Shown piece after piece: positions 6,869-16,316 of a stretch of 64,000 bases of DNA. Both the position numbers and the translations under genes were made by a program. This DNA comes from Hanstruepera marina (GTDB lineage Bacteria; Bacteroidota; Bacteroidia; Flavobacteriales; Flavobacteriaceae), in contig NZ_JAINVX010000001.1 of NCBI RefSeq assembly GCF_019880635.1, forward strand, positions 744,001 to 808,000, read 5' to 3'. Below the pieces are notes generated by a model, which saw only the letters and a list, made by a program, of their open reading frames with translations, was not told where the DNA came from and did not search any database. Numbering within the stretch: position 1 is the first letter of the stretch; each line of letters begins with the position of its first letter.

Positions 6869-8178
6869 TTAAAAAACTTGTAATAGTTTTTATTTTGACT
6901 TTTGCACTTAAAAGTGTTGCTCAATCAGGAACAACGGCATCTCCATATTCATTTTATGGTATTGGTAGTCTTAAATTTAAAGGTACTGTGGAGAACCGTA
7001 GTATGGGAGGTTTAAGTATTTATTCAGATAGTATCCATATCAATTTAAGAAACCCAGCTGCTTATGGTGGTGAGAATTTAGCCGTTTACAGAAATGAAAA
7101 CAGGCCTGTTACTTTTTCATTGGCAGCTTCCCACACGCAAGTTAAATTGAAAAGTGACTCTGGTAAAGATAACTTAAAGAATTCTTCGCTTGACTATTTC
7201 GCTTTAGCAATTCCAATTGGTAAATTAGGAGTAGGTATCGGATTAATTCCTTACACTTCTGTTGGATTTAAATTGGAAACTTTAAATGATGATGGCACGC
7301 TTAACGAACGTTTTGATGGCGATGGTGGTCTAAACCGTACCTACCTGTCTTTGGGTTACCCAATTACTAAAAACTTAAGCGCAGGTATCGATTTTAGCTT
7401 TTATTTTGGGAATATAAAAAACAGTACAGTTAAATATCTGTATAATACCGATGGCGAGCTCGTTCAATACCAAACTAAAGAGACTAATAGGTCAGACATG
7501 AGTGGATTGAGTGTTAATATAGGTCTGCTTTATAAAGCGAAGCTAGGTGATAAGCTAGATCTTCATTCCGGATTAACATTCCAGCCTGAAACTACATTAA
7601 ATTCAAATAACGATAGAGCTTTTAGTACTATTGTAACCAATTCGTCTACAGGTCAAGAATTTGTGATCAATACCACAGATGCCGGTTTGGAAGAAAGAGG
7701 TTTAGATAAAACCAAAGCCAACATCCCTTACAAGCTGTCATTAGGAGCCGGTATTGGTCAAGAACGCATTTGGTTTGTAGGTTTGGAATATACTTACTTT
7801 AATATGAAAAACTTCTCTAATGAGTTGTATGTCGATAATGGTACAGATTACGAAAACAGTACATCTTTATCTATTGGAGGCTTTATAATCCCCAAGTATA
7901 ATGCGTTTGACAGCTATTTTAAACGTATGGTATATCGTGCTGGAGTTCGGTTTGGAAGTACAGGATTAAATATTAATAATACATCAATTGATGAGTTTGG
8001 CATATCTTTTGGAGTAGGATTACCTGTAGGAACAGATTTCTTTTCAAATGCTAATTTTGGCTTTGAATTCGGAAATCGTGGAACTGTAGATAATAATTTA
8101 GTGAAAGAGAACTATTTTAAATTTCAGTTAGGTTTGTCATTAAATGATAGATGGTTCCAAAAGAATAGATTAAATTAA
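6865..8178 (+). CDS. Outer-membrane beta-barrel protein, FadL/OMPP1-like
   Basis: A signal peptide (KKLVIVFILTFALKSVAQ) precedes about 415 residues of alternating strands. The early part, SPYSFYGIGSLKFKGTVENR and MGGLSIYS with NLRNPAAYGG, resembles the N-terminus of FadL-like barrels in Bacteroidota. Substrate is unknown. It is coupled to coaX by an ATGA overlap and followed 20 bases later by a TPR gene, a gene order I recall from flavobacterial genomes. Confidence 0.75.
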   Translation: MIKKLVIVFILTFALKSVAQSGTTASPYSFYGIGSLKFKGTVENRSMGGLSIYSDSIHINLRNPAAYGGENLAVYRNENRPVTFSLAASHTQVKLKSDSGKDNLKNSSLDYFALAIPIGKLGVGIGLIPYTSVGFKLETLNDDGTLNERFDGDGGLNRTYLSLGYPITKNLSAGIDFSFYFGNIKNSTVKYLYNTDGELVQYQTKETNRSDMSGLSVNIGLLYKAKLGDKLDLHSGLTFQPETTLNSNNDRAFSTIVTNSSTGQEFVINTTDAGLEERGLDKTKANIPYKLSLGAGIGQERIWFVGLEYTYFNMKNFSNELYVDNGTDYENSTSLSIGGFIIPKYNAFDSYFKRMVYRAGVRFGSTGLNINNTSIDEFGISFGVGLPVGTDFFSNANFGFEFGNRGTVDNNLVKENYFKFQLGLSLNDRWFQKNRLN

Positions 8179-8198
8179 AAAATAATAAACTTGATATT

Positions 8199-9581
8199 AT
8201 GAAAACGAAGATTACATTATTAGCACTTATGCTGTTTTTAGGCTTTAATGTTGTCAATGCGCAGCAAAACCAAGAGTGTATGACAAAACTGTCTATATTC
8301 TCTGAATATGCAAAAGCAAAAAACTATAACGCGGCTTATGAGCCTTGGATGTTTGTTAGACAAACATGTCCAAAGTTGCACCTAGCAATTTATAGTCAAG
8401 GAGAAGATATTTTAGAGTACAAAATAGAGAATTCTACTGGTGCTGATAAAATGAATTACATAAACGATTTGATTAAGCTTTGGGATGAACGCCAAGTAAA
8501 TTATGCTAGCAAAACCAAAAAAGGTGAGTATGCTGCTAAATCGTGCCAATTAATGTATGATAACAGAGAGATGTTAAATAAGACTGATGAGGAATTATAC
8601 AATTGTTTTGACGAAGCTTTTAAAGCAGATCGTGAAAACTTTAAAAATCCAAAGTCCTTATACACTTACTTTTCTTTAATGGTTGATTTGTTTGATGCCG
8701 GTAAAAAAACAGATGCAGAATTGTTTAATAAGTATGATGATGTAGTTGAAAAAGTTCAAGAAGAAATTTCGAATTATTCTGAAGATTTAAACAAGTTGGC
8801 AGCTAAAGAGGAAGCTGGACAAAAACTTACAAGCAAGGAGTCTAAATTGAAAAAGTATTACGAAAGTTATCTTAATGCTTACGACCAAATTTCTTCTAGT
8901 ATTGACAAGAAATTAGGAGATCGTGCAAATTGCGAAAACTTAATACCGTTATATACTAAAGATTTTGAAGCTAATAAGACAAATGCGGTTTGGTTACAAC
9001 GTGCTGCTGGAAAAATGTCTGAAAAAGAATGTACAGATGACCCATTATTTTTTAAGTTGGTAAATGCGTATCATGCGTTAAGTCCTTCTGCTAATTCAGC
9101 TTATTATTTAGGTATATTAAAGGATAAAGAAGGCAAGACTAACGAAGCCCTTAAGTTTTATGAGCAAGCCGTTAGTTTAGAAACTGATAATTTCAAAAAA
9201 GCCAAGCTTAATGAAAAAATTGGTGACAAATTGCGTAAGAAAGGTAGTTATGGTAGCGCAAGAACTTATTATGGTAAAGCTTTACAGTTAAACCCTTCTA
9301 ATGGTCGTCCACATTTAAAGATTGCCGATATGTACAACCGTAGTGCTAATAACTGTGGAGAGGATAATTTTTCTAAACGTGCGGTATTCTGGTTAGCAGA
9401 AGCTGAAGCTTTAAAAGCTGGTCGTGTAGATCCAACATTAAAAAACTCTGCGGCTCAATCGGCAGCGAGTTATAAAGCTAAAGCACCTTCTACATCTGAT
9501 ATCTTTACTAAGGGTAATCAAGGTGAAACCATTAAAATTGGTTGTTGGATACAACGTTCAGTAACAGTTCCTAAAATTTAA
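8199..9581 (+). CDS. Periplasmic TPR-repeat protein
   Basis: A signal peptide ending at NVVNAQ is followed by helical repeats. Clear TPR units lie in the C-terminal third (APSANSAYYLG-like helix, GKTNEALKFYEQAVSLE, then YGSARTYYGKALQLNPSNGR). The N-terminal part has paired cysteines (QECMTKLS, RQTCPKLH) conserved in similar secreted TPR proteins. It probably acts as an envelope scaffold; no enzymatic motif is visible. The stop codon overlaps the next start by one base (TAATG), linking it to lptC. Confidence 0.82.
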   Translation: MKTKITLLALMLFLGFNVVNAQQNQECMTKLSIFSEYAKAKNYNAAYEPWMFVRQTCPKLHLAIYSQGEDILEYKIENSTGADKMNYINDLIKLWDERQVNYASKTKKGEYAAKSCQLMYDNREMLNKTDEELYNCFDEAFKADRENFKNPKSLYTYFSLMVDLFDAGKKTDAELFNKYDDVVEKVQEEISNYSEDLNKLAAKEEAGQKLTSKESKLKKYYESYLNAYDQISSSIDKKLGDRANCENLIPLYTKDFEANKTNAVWLQRAAGKMSEKECTDDPLFFKLVNAYHALSPSANSAYYLGILKDKEGKTNEALKFYEQAVSLETDNFKKAKLNEKIGDKLRKKGSYGSARTYYGKALQLNPSNGRPHLKIADMYNRSANNCGEDNFSKRAVFWLAEAEALKAGRVDPTLKNSAAQSAASYKAKAPSTSDIFTKGNQGETIKIGCWIQRSVTVPKI

Positions 9582-10135
9582 TGATTAGAACTTGTAAACA
9601 TATTATTTTGAACATAGTCACGGTTTTTACTGTGACTATGTTTTTTTCGTGTAAAAGTAATTTGGACGAGGTTAGCAAAATAGGTGTTTCAGAAAATGAA
9701 CCAATTGGTGTTGCCGAAAATATTAATTTAAAACGCACCGATTCTGGTCGTGTAATTGCCAACTTAGTTAGCCCGAAAATGTTGGATTTTTCCAATAGAG
9801 ACTTTGCTTATAATGAGTTTCCAGATGGTGTACATCTAGACTTGTATGACGAAAACAATCAAAAGAGCACCGTAATTGCAGATTATGCCATTGTTTATGA
9901 TAAAACGAACCTAATTGATATGCAAGGCAATGTTATTTTAGCTTCACACAAAAAGGATACCTTATTTGCAGAACAATTGTTTTACGACCAAGAGCGCGAA
10001 TGGTTATTTACCAACCAACCTGTTACATTTATTTCGGCTAATAATGTGATTAATGGTGGTGGCTTCGATTCTGATATCGAGTTTAATCAAGCTCAAGTAT
10101 TGGCGGTTGATGGTGCCATTACACTAGATGAATAG
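9581..10135 (+). CDS. lptC: LPS export ABC transporter periplasmic protein LptC
   Basis: The N-terminus has an export signal ending in a lipobox-like TMFFSC (Cys24), common for LptC in Bacteroidota. The remainder is a beta-jellyroll of the LptC/LptA type, with YNEFPDGVHLDLYDENNQ, STVIADYAIVYDKTNLIDM and QGNVILAS, followed by QLFYDQEREWLFTNQPV. LptC hands lipopolysaccharide from the LptBFG transporter to the periplasmic bridge. The other lpt genes are not in the window. Confidence 0.85.
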   Translation: MIRTCKHIILNIVTVFTVTMFFSCKSNLDEVSKIGVSENEPIGVAENINLKRTDSGRVIANLVSPKMLDFSNRDFAYNEFPDGVHLDLYDENNQKSTVIADYAIVYDKTNLIDMQGNVILASHKKDTLFAEQLFYDQEREWLFTNQPVTFISANNVINGGGFDSDIEFNQAQVLAVDGAITLDE

Positions 10136-10199
10136 TGTGTCCTAATTTATTTCCTCACGTATTTTTTAATTATATTTACTTAACTAATTACTATACCCA

Positions 10200-10385
10200 A
10201 TGAAAATCTTTAAGTTTTTTCAATATGCCTATTTGGTGTTTGCTATCTTGTTTATTTATGTAGCAATAGAAAAATATGTAAAGTCCCAAATAATAGATTA
10301 CATCTCTATTTTACTGGCGGCAGTGGCGGTTTTTATGTTCTTTTTTAGAAAGAAATTTAACAAGCGTTTCGATAATAAAGACTAA
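10200..10385 (+). CDS. Small two-helix membrane protein
   Basis: The 61-residue product has two hydrophobic segments (about 8-24 and 33-49) and a basic tail (FFRKKFNKRFDNKD), so the C-terminus is probably cytoplasmic. It lies between lptC and the CBS/hemolysin-type gene with only nine bases to the latter. No function is recognised. Confidence 0.7.
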   Translation: MKIFKFFQYAYLVFAILFIYVAIEKYVKSQIIDYISILLAAVAVFMFFFRKKFNKRFDNKD

Positions 10386-10394
10386 TTCCTGCTT

Positions 10395-11684
10395 ATGAAT
10401 CCAGATGTTGTTATCATAATTACATCACTTATTTTATCTGCTTTTTTTTCAGGAATGGAGATTGCTTATGTGTCTTCCAATAAAATTCATATTGAAATTG
10501 AAAAGAAGCAAAAAGGGTATTTAGCTAAAGTCCTCTCCAAATTAACCGATAAGCCTTCAAAATTTATAGCTACCATGCTTATTGGTAATAATATTGCCTT
10601 GGTAGTCTACGGTTTTTTTATGGGAGACCTTTTAGTTAATTGGTTTCAATCTATGTTACCTTCAGATTCAACAGTTATTAATTACCTTTTTGTAGATTTA
10701 AGCTTATTGACACAAACGGTAATATCAACTTTAATTATACTTATTACGGCAGAATTCCTGCCGAAAGTTTTCTTTCAAATTTATGCCAATTCGTTTCTTA
10801 AAGTATTGGCTTTCCCAGCCTATGTGTTTTATATCGTGTTTTCATGGATTTCAAATTTTGTTATTTGGATATCAGATTTTGTACTAAAAAAATTCTTTAA
10901 AACTGAAGGCGATCAGGTACAGCTTGCTTTTACAAAAGTTGAGTTGGGTCATTATATTAGTGAGCAAATGGAATCGGTTGAAGAGCATGACGATTTAGAT
11001 ACCGAAATACAAATCTTTCAAAATGCTCTGGAATTTTCAGAAGTCAAGGCTAGAGAGGTCATGGTGCCCAGAACCGAAATTATTGCTGTGGACTCCAAAG
11101 AATCCTTAAAAAATTTAAATGGATTGTTTACAGAAACGGGTATTTCCAAAATTATCATTTTCAATGAAAATATAGATGACATTTTAGGCTACGTGCACTC
11201 GTTTGAACTGTTTAAAAAACCAAAAAGCATCAAGGCTATTACTATGCCTGTTGAGTTTGTTCCAGAAACAATGCTTATTAAGGACGTATTGAATGTTCTT
11301 ATAAAAAAGCGAAAGAGTATAGCCGTGGTGTTAGATGAATATGGCGGAACGTCTGGTATTATGACTGTTGAGGATATTGTTGAGGAATTATTTGGCGAAA
11401 TTGAAGACGAGCACGATTCAGTAGTTTTAACTGAAGAGAAATTAGATAACGATTCGTATATTTTTTCAGCACGTCTGGAAGTCGATTATTTAAATGAGAC
11501 GTACAAATTGGAGTTGCCTGAAAATGAGAATTATGAAACATTGGGAGGCTTGATTGTAGACCATACCGAAGGCATTCCAGAAAAAGATGAAGTTGTAATT
11601 ACAGATGAATTTCAATTCACTATTTTAGAAGTTTCAAATACAAAAATAGACCTCGTTAAACTTAAAATACTGCAAGAGGACTAA
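10395..11684 (+). CDS. CNNM/CBS-domain membrane protein (CorC/HlyC family)
   Basis: Residues 1 to about 165 form the CNNM (DUF21) transmembrane domain, beginning with SAFFSGMEIAYVSSNKI. A CBS pair follows at about 210-335 (ARDVMVPRTEI-like stretch AREVMVPRTEIIAV, then AVVLDEYGGTSGIMTVEDIVE). The C-terminal CorC_HlyC domain contains FSARLEVDYLNE and YETLGGLIV. Members are linked to magnesium or sodium transport; the name hemolysin is historical. GldE of gliding bacteria has the same architecture, but no gldD lies nearby, so I do not assign it. Confidence 0.88.
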   Translation: MNPDVVIIITSLILSAFFSGMEIAYVSSNKIHIEIEKKQKGYLAKVLSKLTDKPSKFIATMLIGNNIALVVYGFFMGDLLVNWFQSMLPSDSTVINYLFVDLSLLTQTVISTLIILITAEFLPKVFFQIYANSFLKVLAFPAYVFYIVFSWISNFVIWISDFVLKKFFKTEGDQVQLAFTKVELGHYISEQMESVEEHDDLDTEIQIFQNALEFSEVKAREVMVPRTEIIAVDSKESLKNLNGLFTETGISKIIIFNENIDDILGYVHSFELFKKPKSIKAITMPVEFVPETMLIKDVLNVLIKKRKSIAVVLDEYGGTSGIMTVEDIVEELFGEIEDEHDSVVLTEEKLDNDSYIFSARLEVDYLNETYKLELPENENYETLGGLIVDHTEGIPEKDEVVITDEFQFTILEVSNTKIDLVKLKILQED

Positions 11685-11783
11685 AAACCACGTTATTATT
11701 CCAATTAATGCCAAATTCTACTTTTATTATTAAATAGAAAATGGTATTTTCGCGCACTATATTGTAAAAAATTTAAATGACAG

Positions 11784-13907
11784 ATGGCAGTTTTAAATAA
11801 AATTAGACAACGCTCACTTTTTTTGATATTAATTATCGCTTTAGCGTTATTTTCATTCGTTCTTTCTGATTTGTTTAGAAATAGCGATGCGCTTTCAGCT
11901 AAATCTCAAAATGTAGTGGCAACTATAAATGGGAAAGAAATTACGCGTGAAGATTTCATGCAGAAGGTTGAATTGGCACAAAGACAGTTAGGTCCTAATG
12001 GAACTGCTACTCAAGCCATGAACCGTGTTTGGGATCAAGAAGTGCGTACGGCTGTTTTAGAAACAGAATTCGAAAAGTTGGGTATTTCAGTTGAAAAAGA
12101 CCAAATGCGCGATTTGTTAAAAACCAGTTTGGCCAACAACCCAGATTTTCAAAACGAAGCTGGTATTTTCGACGAAAACAAATTAACTGAATATATCGCT
12201 AATTTAAAGGAAACTTCTGCAATCGCTTATCAGCAATGGGTTGATTATGAGAAGTCTATTGCAACAAATGCCTTGCAACAAAACTACTTTAACATGGTTA
12301 AAGCAGGAATGATAGGTACTCTTGAAGAAGGTAAGCTAGAACATAAATTAGAAGGCGATAAAATTGACATTAAATTTGTTCAAATTCCTTACAGTTCAAT
12401 ACCAGATAGTACAGTAGCCGTTTCTAAATCTGAAATTTCAGCTTATATAAAAGAGCATACAAATCAATATGAAGTTGAGGCATCTAGAAACTTACAGTAT
12501 GTCCAGTTTAAAGAAGTAGCATCTATTGAAGATGAAGCTGATATTGAAAAGGAAGTATCTGCTTATAAAGATGGTAAAGTAGAATATATAAATGGTAGAA
12601 CAGATACCATTATGCCTTTTGCCCAAGTAAAAAACCATGCTAACTACATTAATTTTGTAGCGAATTCAGATGTAAAGTTTAACGATACGTTTATTAAGAA
12701 AACTGCTTTACCAGAAGCTGTTGCTGATACTATTTTTAATATGAACGCTGGAGACGTTTATGGGCCTTATAAAGATAATGGGTTTATTAAATTAACCAAG
12801 GTTGTAGCAGTTACACAGTTGCCAGATTCTGTAAAGGCAAGACATATTTTAATTCCTTTTGTGGGGTCGCGCTCTCAAACCGAAACCACAACACAAACTG
12901 AAGCTGAAGCTAAAAAAACAGCTGATAGTTTAATGGATGTTATAAAAGCAGATAACAGCAAGTTTGTATCCTTATTGGATTTCTCTGCTGATACGGCGAG
13001 TAACGAAAAAGAAGGTGTTTTAGATTGGTACACGTACAATGCCATGGTGCCGGCATTTAGAGATTATACCTTTGAAAACAATACAGGCGATATAGGTGTC
13101 GTAAAATCTCAATTTGGTTTCCACGTGATTGAAATTTTAGGACAGAAAAACCCACAACGTGCCATTAAAATTGGGACTATAGCAAGAAAAATTGAGCCAT
13201 CTGAAGCCACGATAAACCAAGTGTTTAGAGATGCTTCTAATTTTGAAATTGCTTTAGAGAAAGGCGATTTCCAAGCTATGGCAGAAGAAAAAGATTATGT
13301 GGTTCGTCCTGTAAATACGGTTAAGGAACTTGATGAGACTATACCTGGTTTAGGTAACCAAAGAGCCATTGTAAGATGGGCTTTTGAAGAGGAAACAGAA
13401 ATAGGCGAGTACAAGCGTTTTAATGTACCTGGTGGTTATGCCATTGTGCAATTAACAGCCAAAAATAAAGCAGGACTAATGAGCACTGAAGATGCGTCCA
13501 TTACGGCATTGCCTGCAATACGTAAGGAGAAAAAAGCAGCTATGATAAAAGAGCGTATTTCTGCAACAACTGTTGAAGACGTTGCATCTGCTGAAAGTGT
13601 TGCTGCTAGATCTGCTTTGGCAATTAACATGAAAAACCCAACTATATCTGGTGCAGGTAGAGAGCCTTTAGTTGTTGGTACTGCGTTTGCTGTAGGAGAA
13701 GGAGAAACAACAGGTTTAATAGCGGGCGAAACAGGTGTGTTTATGGTGCGTGTTGAGAAATTTACACCTGCAGCTGAATTAGATAATTACCAAGCCTATG
13801 CCAATCAAGTGCAAACAGCAAAAGTAAATACAGTTAACACAAAACTATACAATGCTTTAAAAGAAGCAGCAGAAATAGAAGATAATCGCGCTAAAACGGT
13901 ACAATAG
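11784..13907 (+). CDS. PpiD-like membrane-anchored peptidyl-prolyl isomerase/chaperone
   Basis: One N-terminal membrane helix (SLFLILIIALALFSFVLSDL) anchors a periplasmic protein of about 670 residues. A SurA/PpiD-type chaperone region follows (VVATINGKEITREDFMQKVE). A rotamase domain spans about residues 345-450, with VKARHILIPF at its start and FGFHVIEILGQK at its end. The order helix, SurA_N, parvulin and long C-terminal part is that of PpiD. It probably assists folding of exported proteins at the inner membrane. A 99-base gap precedes it. Confidence 0.9.
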   Translation: MAVLNKIRQRSLFLILIIALALFSFVLSDLFRNSDALSAKSQNVVATINGKEITREDFMQKVELAQRQLGPNGTATQAMNRVWDQEVRTAVLETEFEKLGISVEKDQMRDLLKTSLANNPDFQNEAGIFDENKLTEYIANLKETSAIAYQQWVDYEKSIATNALQQNYFNMVKAGMIGTLEEGKLEHKLEGDKIDIKFVQIPYSSIPDSTVAVSKSEISAYIKEHTNQYEVEASRNLQYVQFKEVASIEDEADIEKEVSAYKDGKVEYINGRTDTIMPFAQVKNHANYINFVANSDVKFNDTFIKKTALPEAVADTIFNMNAGDVYGPYKDNGFIKLTKVVAVTQLPDSVKARHILIPFVGSRSQTETTTQTEAEAKKTADSLMDVIKADNSKFVSLLDFSADTASNEKEGVLDWYTYNAMVPAFRDYTFENNTGDIGVVKSQFGFHVIEILGQKNPQRAIKIGTIARKIEPSEATINQVFRDASNFEIALEKGDFQAMAEEKDYVVRPVNTVKELDETIPGLGNQRAIVRWAFEEETEIGEYKRFNVPGGYAIVQLTAKNKAGLMSTEDASITALPAIRKEKKAAMIKERISATTVEDVASAESVAARSALAINMKNPTISGAGREPLVVGTAFAVGEGETTGLIAGETGVFMVRVEKFTPAAELDNYQAYANQVQTAKVNTVNTKLYNALKEAAEIEDNRAKTVQ

Positions 13908-13926
13908 TTTTTAGCTTAATCCTAAT

Positions 13927-13959
13927 AAAAAAGCCTTTCTGAAAAGAAGGGCTTTTTTT
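13927..13959. terminator. Bidirectional terminator between convergent genes
   Basis: AAGCCTTTCT (13931-13940) pairs with AGAAGGGCTT (13945-13954) around a GAAA tetraloop, with one G-T pair. A and T runs on the two sides allow use on both strands. Confidence 0.82.
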
Positions 13960-14866
13960 ATAAAATTATTTTTGAATACGGAATTACAGTCTTAAACCCT
14001 TTGGCCTTAAAATAGTCTGAAGGGTTTTCTTTTGCGGTTACCAAAACAAAATCGCCTCCCCAAGCACCTAGACTTTTAACAGTACCTGAAAAATCTGGGA
14101 ATAAGCGGTCTTTAACGGGTTGTGTTTTAAGCACAGAACTCATGATAGCTTCATGCTTGTTGATTACAGTCTCAAATTCAGAAAGATTATGGCAATCAAC
14201 AATGTTTTGTGTAATTGAACTTATAGTCTGGATGTCTTGAGTTAAATTCTTCTGATTGTTTCGGTAGGCTTTTATGGCATCTCTACTATTTTGCTTTTGG
14301 TTGAGGTAGACAAAAAACAAATTGTCTATAAATTCAGGGTTGAAATCAACAGTATTAATAAGTCGTTCGGTTTCAGTTAAACGATAGGTTATAGCCGAAT
14401 TATGTTGCGCGCAGGCAATATCATAACCACTACCACCAAATGTAAGTTTAAGTAACTCATAAGGATCTACTTGTGCCCATTGGGCTATATTGTTTATGAG
14501 TGTTGATGAGGTTCCAAGTCCCCAATTTCTTGGGAATGTAAGATGCGTTTCAACGGCCAAATGGTTTAAATTGAAATCAGGATTTAACAGCTTAGCAACA
14601 TGTAAAATTTCCAGAAGCTTTTTTGATGTGTTATTGTGTTTTTGTTTTTTAGGATTGTCAACCTCTTCCTTAAAAAATGTATCTTTAAACCAAACCTCAT
14701 GATTTTCATCATAACTTTTCCAATCAATAAAATCTGATGTGTTTGGGCTAATCACTAAAGACTGCCCGTGTTTAGTGGGTAGTGCTAAAGCCAAAGCTCC
14801 ATCTAACACGAGATATTCTCCGGTAAGCAATAGTTTACCATTGCTGTAAAAGTTTGAATTAGGCAC
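13958..14866 (-). CDS. GYDIA-type GHMP kinase, probable mevalonate-pathway kinase
   Basis: The GHMP-kinase ATP motif is LGTSSTLINNIAQWA, and GGSGYDIACAQHNSAITYRL carries the GYDIA signature that names this Bacteroidota subgroup. The N-terminus SNGKLLLTGEYLVLDGALAL is the usual GHMP start, and LGAWGGDFVLVT is the C-terminal glycine motif. Its start overlaps the end of the HMG-CoA reductase gene by eight bases, so the two are translated as a unit. That context suggests a phosphorylation step on mevalonate or phosphomevalonate; the substrate cannot be read from the sequence. Confidence 0.87.
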   Translation of the reverse strand: MPNSNFYSNGKLLLTGEYLVLDGALALALPTKHGQSLVISPNTSDFIDWKSYDENHEVWFKDTFFKEEVDNPKKQKHNNTSKKLLEILHVAKLLNPDFNLNHLAVETHLTFPRNWGLGTSSTLINNIAQWAQVDPYELLKLTFGGSGYDIACAQHNSAITYRLTETERLINTVDFNPEFIDNLFFVYLNQKQNSRDAIKAYRNNQKNLTQDIQTISSITQNIVDCHNLSEFETVINKHEAIMSSVLKTQPVKDRLFPDFSGTVKSLGAWGGDFVLVTAKENPSDYFKAKGFKTVIPYSKIIL

Positions 14867-16178
14867 GACGTAATGAATTTAAAGCTTCGACAACTGCGCT
14901 GTGTGTAACAACATGCGTTTTAAAGTGCTCAATAAGCTTGTCTTTTTCACTGTTTGTGGCTTCAAACTGATTGAGAATATTCATTAAATGCATTTTCATA
15001 TGGCCTTCTTGAATACCGGTAGTTGTCAATGAACGTAACGCTGCAAAATTTTGTGCTAATCCAGCAACAGCAACAATTTGCATAAGCTCTTTAGCGGTTG
15101 GATGATGCAGAAGTTCCAACGATAACTTTACTAAAGGGTGTAAGCCTGTTAAGCCGCCAATGGTTCCAAGAGCCAAAGGAATTTCAATCCAGAAATAAAA
15201 GATTCCATTTTCAATTTTAGCATGGGTTAAACTTTGATATTTGCCTGATCTACTGGCATAAGCATGAACACCAGCTTCAACAGCTCTAAAATCATTGCCA
15301 GTTGCTAAAACTACAGCGTCTATGCCATTCATAATACCTTTATTGTGCGTAACGGCACGAAAAGGCTCTACTTCAGCTATATTGACAGCTTGAATAAATT
15401 TTTTGGCAAATGCTTCGGGATTTATCGAATTATCATCACTTAATTCAGAAACAGGGCAAGATACTTCAGCCTTTACAAGACATTCGGGAACATAATTGGA
15501 TAGAATGCTCATAACAACTTCAATGTCTTTTTCATCACCCGAGAACTCTTCGAAAGTTAATGCGGCATCTTTAAAGGTTTTTGCAAATTGCTCTAAACAC
15601 GAGTTTATAAAATTGGCTCCCATGGCATCTTTGGTTTCAAAAGTGGCATGAAGCTGATAATAATTTTGTAGATCTTCGGTTTTATCGCGTAATTCAATAT
15701 CCAAAATCCCACCGCCTCGTTTCTCCATATTTTTGGTAATGGGTTTGGAGTCTTCAATAAGTTTTGGCTTAATACTATTGAAGAAGTATTGAAGTTTTTC
15801 AAATTCACCGTTAAACAGGAAATGTACTTGTCCCACTTTGGTTGTAGATAGTACGGTGGCCTTAAATCCGCCCCTTTCTAACCAGAATTTAGCCGCTTTG
15901 CTAGCAGCGGCAACAACAGAACTTTCTTCAATGGCCATTGGGATGGTGTGCAGTTTATTGTTGATTAAAAAATTTGGTGCTACACCTAAAGGGAGGTAAT
16001 AATTGGTTATGGTATTTTCAATAAACTCATCATGAAGTTGTTGCAGTTTTTCATTGGAATTCCAGTATTGTTTTATAATGCTTTTTGCACTTTTATTTTT
16101 TGCAAAATAGGTGTCTACAATCCAATCGATTTTTTTGGATTTAGATAATTTTGAAAAGCCAGAAATTGGTTTGCCCAT
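14859..16178 (-). CDS. mvaA: Hydroxymethylglutaryl-CoA reductase, class II (degradative-type)
   Basis: This enzyme interconverts HMG-CoA and mevalonate. Visible class II features are IPMAIEESSVVAAASKAAKFW (acidic catalytic residue near 84-85), HNKGIMNGIDAVVLATGND (Lys and Asp), the dinucleotide region ALGTIGGLTGLHPL and a late His in IQEGHMKMHL. The 439 residues match class II enzymes. The family label degradative comes from Pseudomonas mevalonii; in Bacteroidota the pathway probably runs toward isoprenoids. It is the first gene of a two-gene unit with the GHMP kinase. Confidence 0.94.
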   Translation of the reverse strand: MGKPISGFSKLSKSKKIDWIVDTYFAKNKSAKSIIKQYWNSNEKLQQLHDEFIENTITNYYLPLGVAPNFLINNKLHTIPMAIEESSVVAAASKAAKFWLERGGFKATVLSTTKVGQVHFLFNGEFEKLQYFFNSIKPKLIEDSKPITKNMEKRGGGILDIELRDKTEDLQNYYQLHATFETKDAMGANFINSCLEQFAKTFKDAALTFEEFSGDEKDIEVVMSILSNYVPECLVKAEVSCPVSELSDDNSINPEAFAKKFIQAVNIAEVEPFRAVTHNKGIMNGIDAVVLATGNDFRAVEAGVHAYASRSGKYQSLTHAKIENGIFYFWIEIPLALGTIGGLTGLHPLVKLSLELLHHPTAKELMQIVAVAGLAQNFAALRSLTTTGIQEGHMKMHLMNILNQFEATNSEKDKLIEHFKTHVVTHSAVVEALNSLRRA

Positions 16179-16197
16179 TAACTTTAAATTGAAAATG

Positions 16198-16205
16198 CAA
16201 AGATA
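16198..16205 (-). promoter_or_regulatory. Promoter -7 box for the HMG-CoA reductase unit
   Basis: Minus-strand TATCTTTG followed by CA is the standard flavobacterial -7 form and lies 20 bases before the reductase ATG, implying a leader of about 14 bases. No clear TTG is seen at the expected upstream distance. Confidence 0.55.
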
Positions 16206-16316
16206 GTATTATTGTGTGAGTTACCTTTAAATTGCCTATTTAACTGTTAATAAATACGGTTTTTTGTTTATTTTTTAGTAAACTTGACATTATTTTAAAA
16301 TTACTATTCTTAATAG

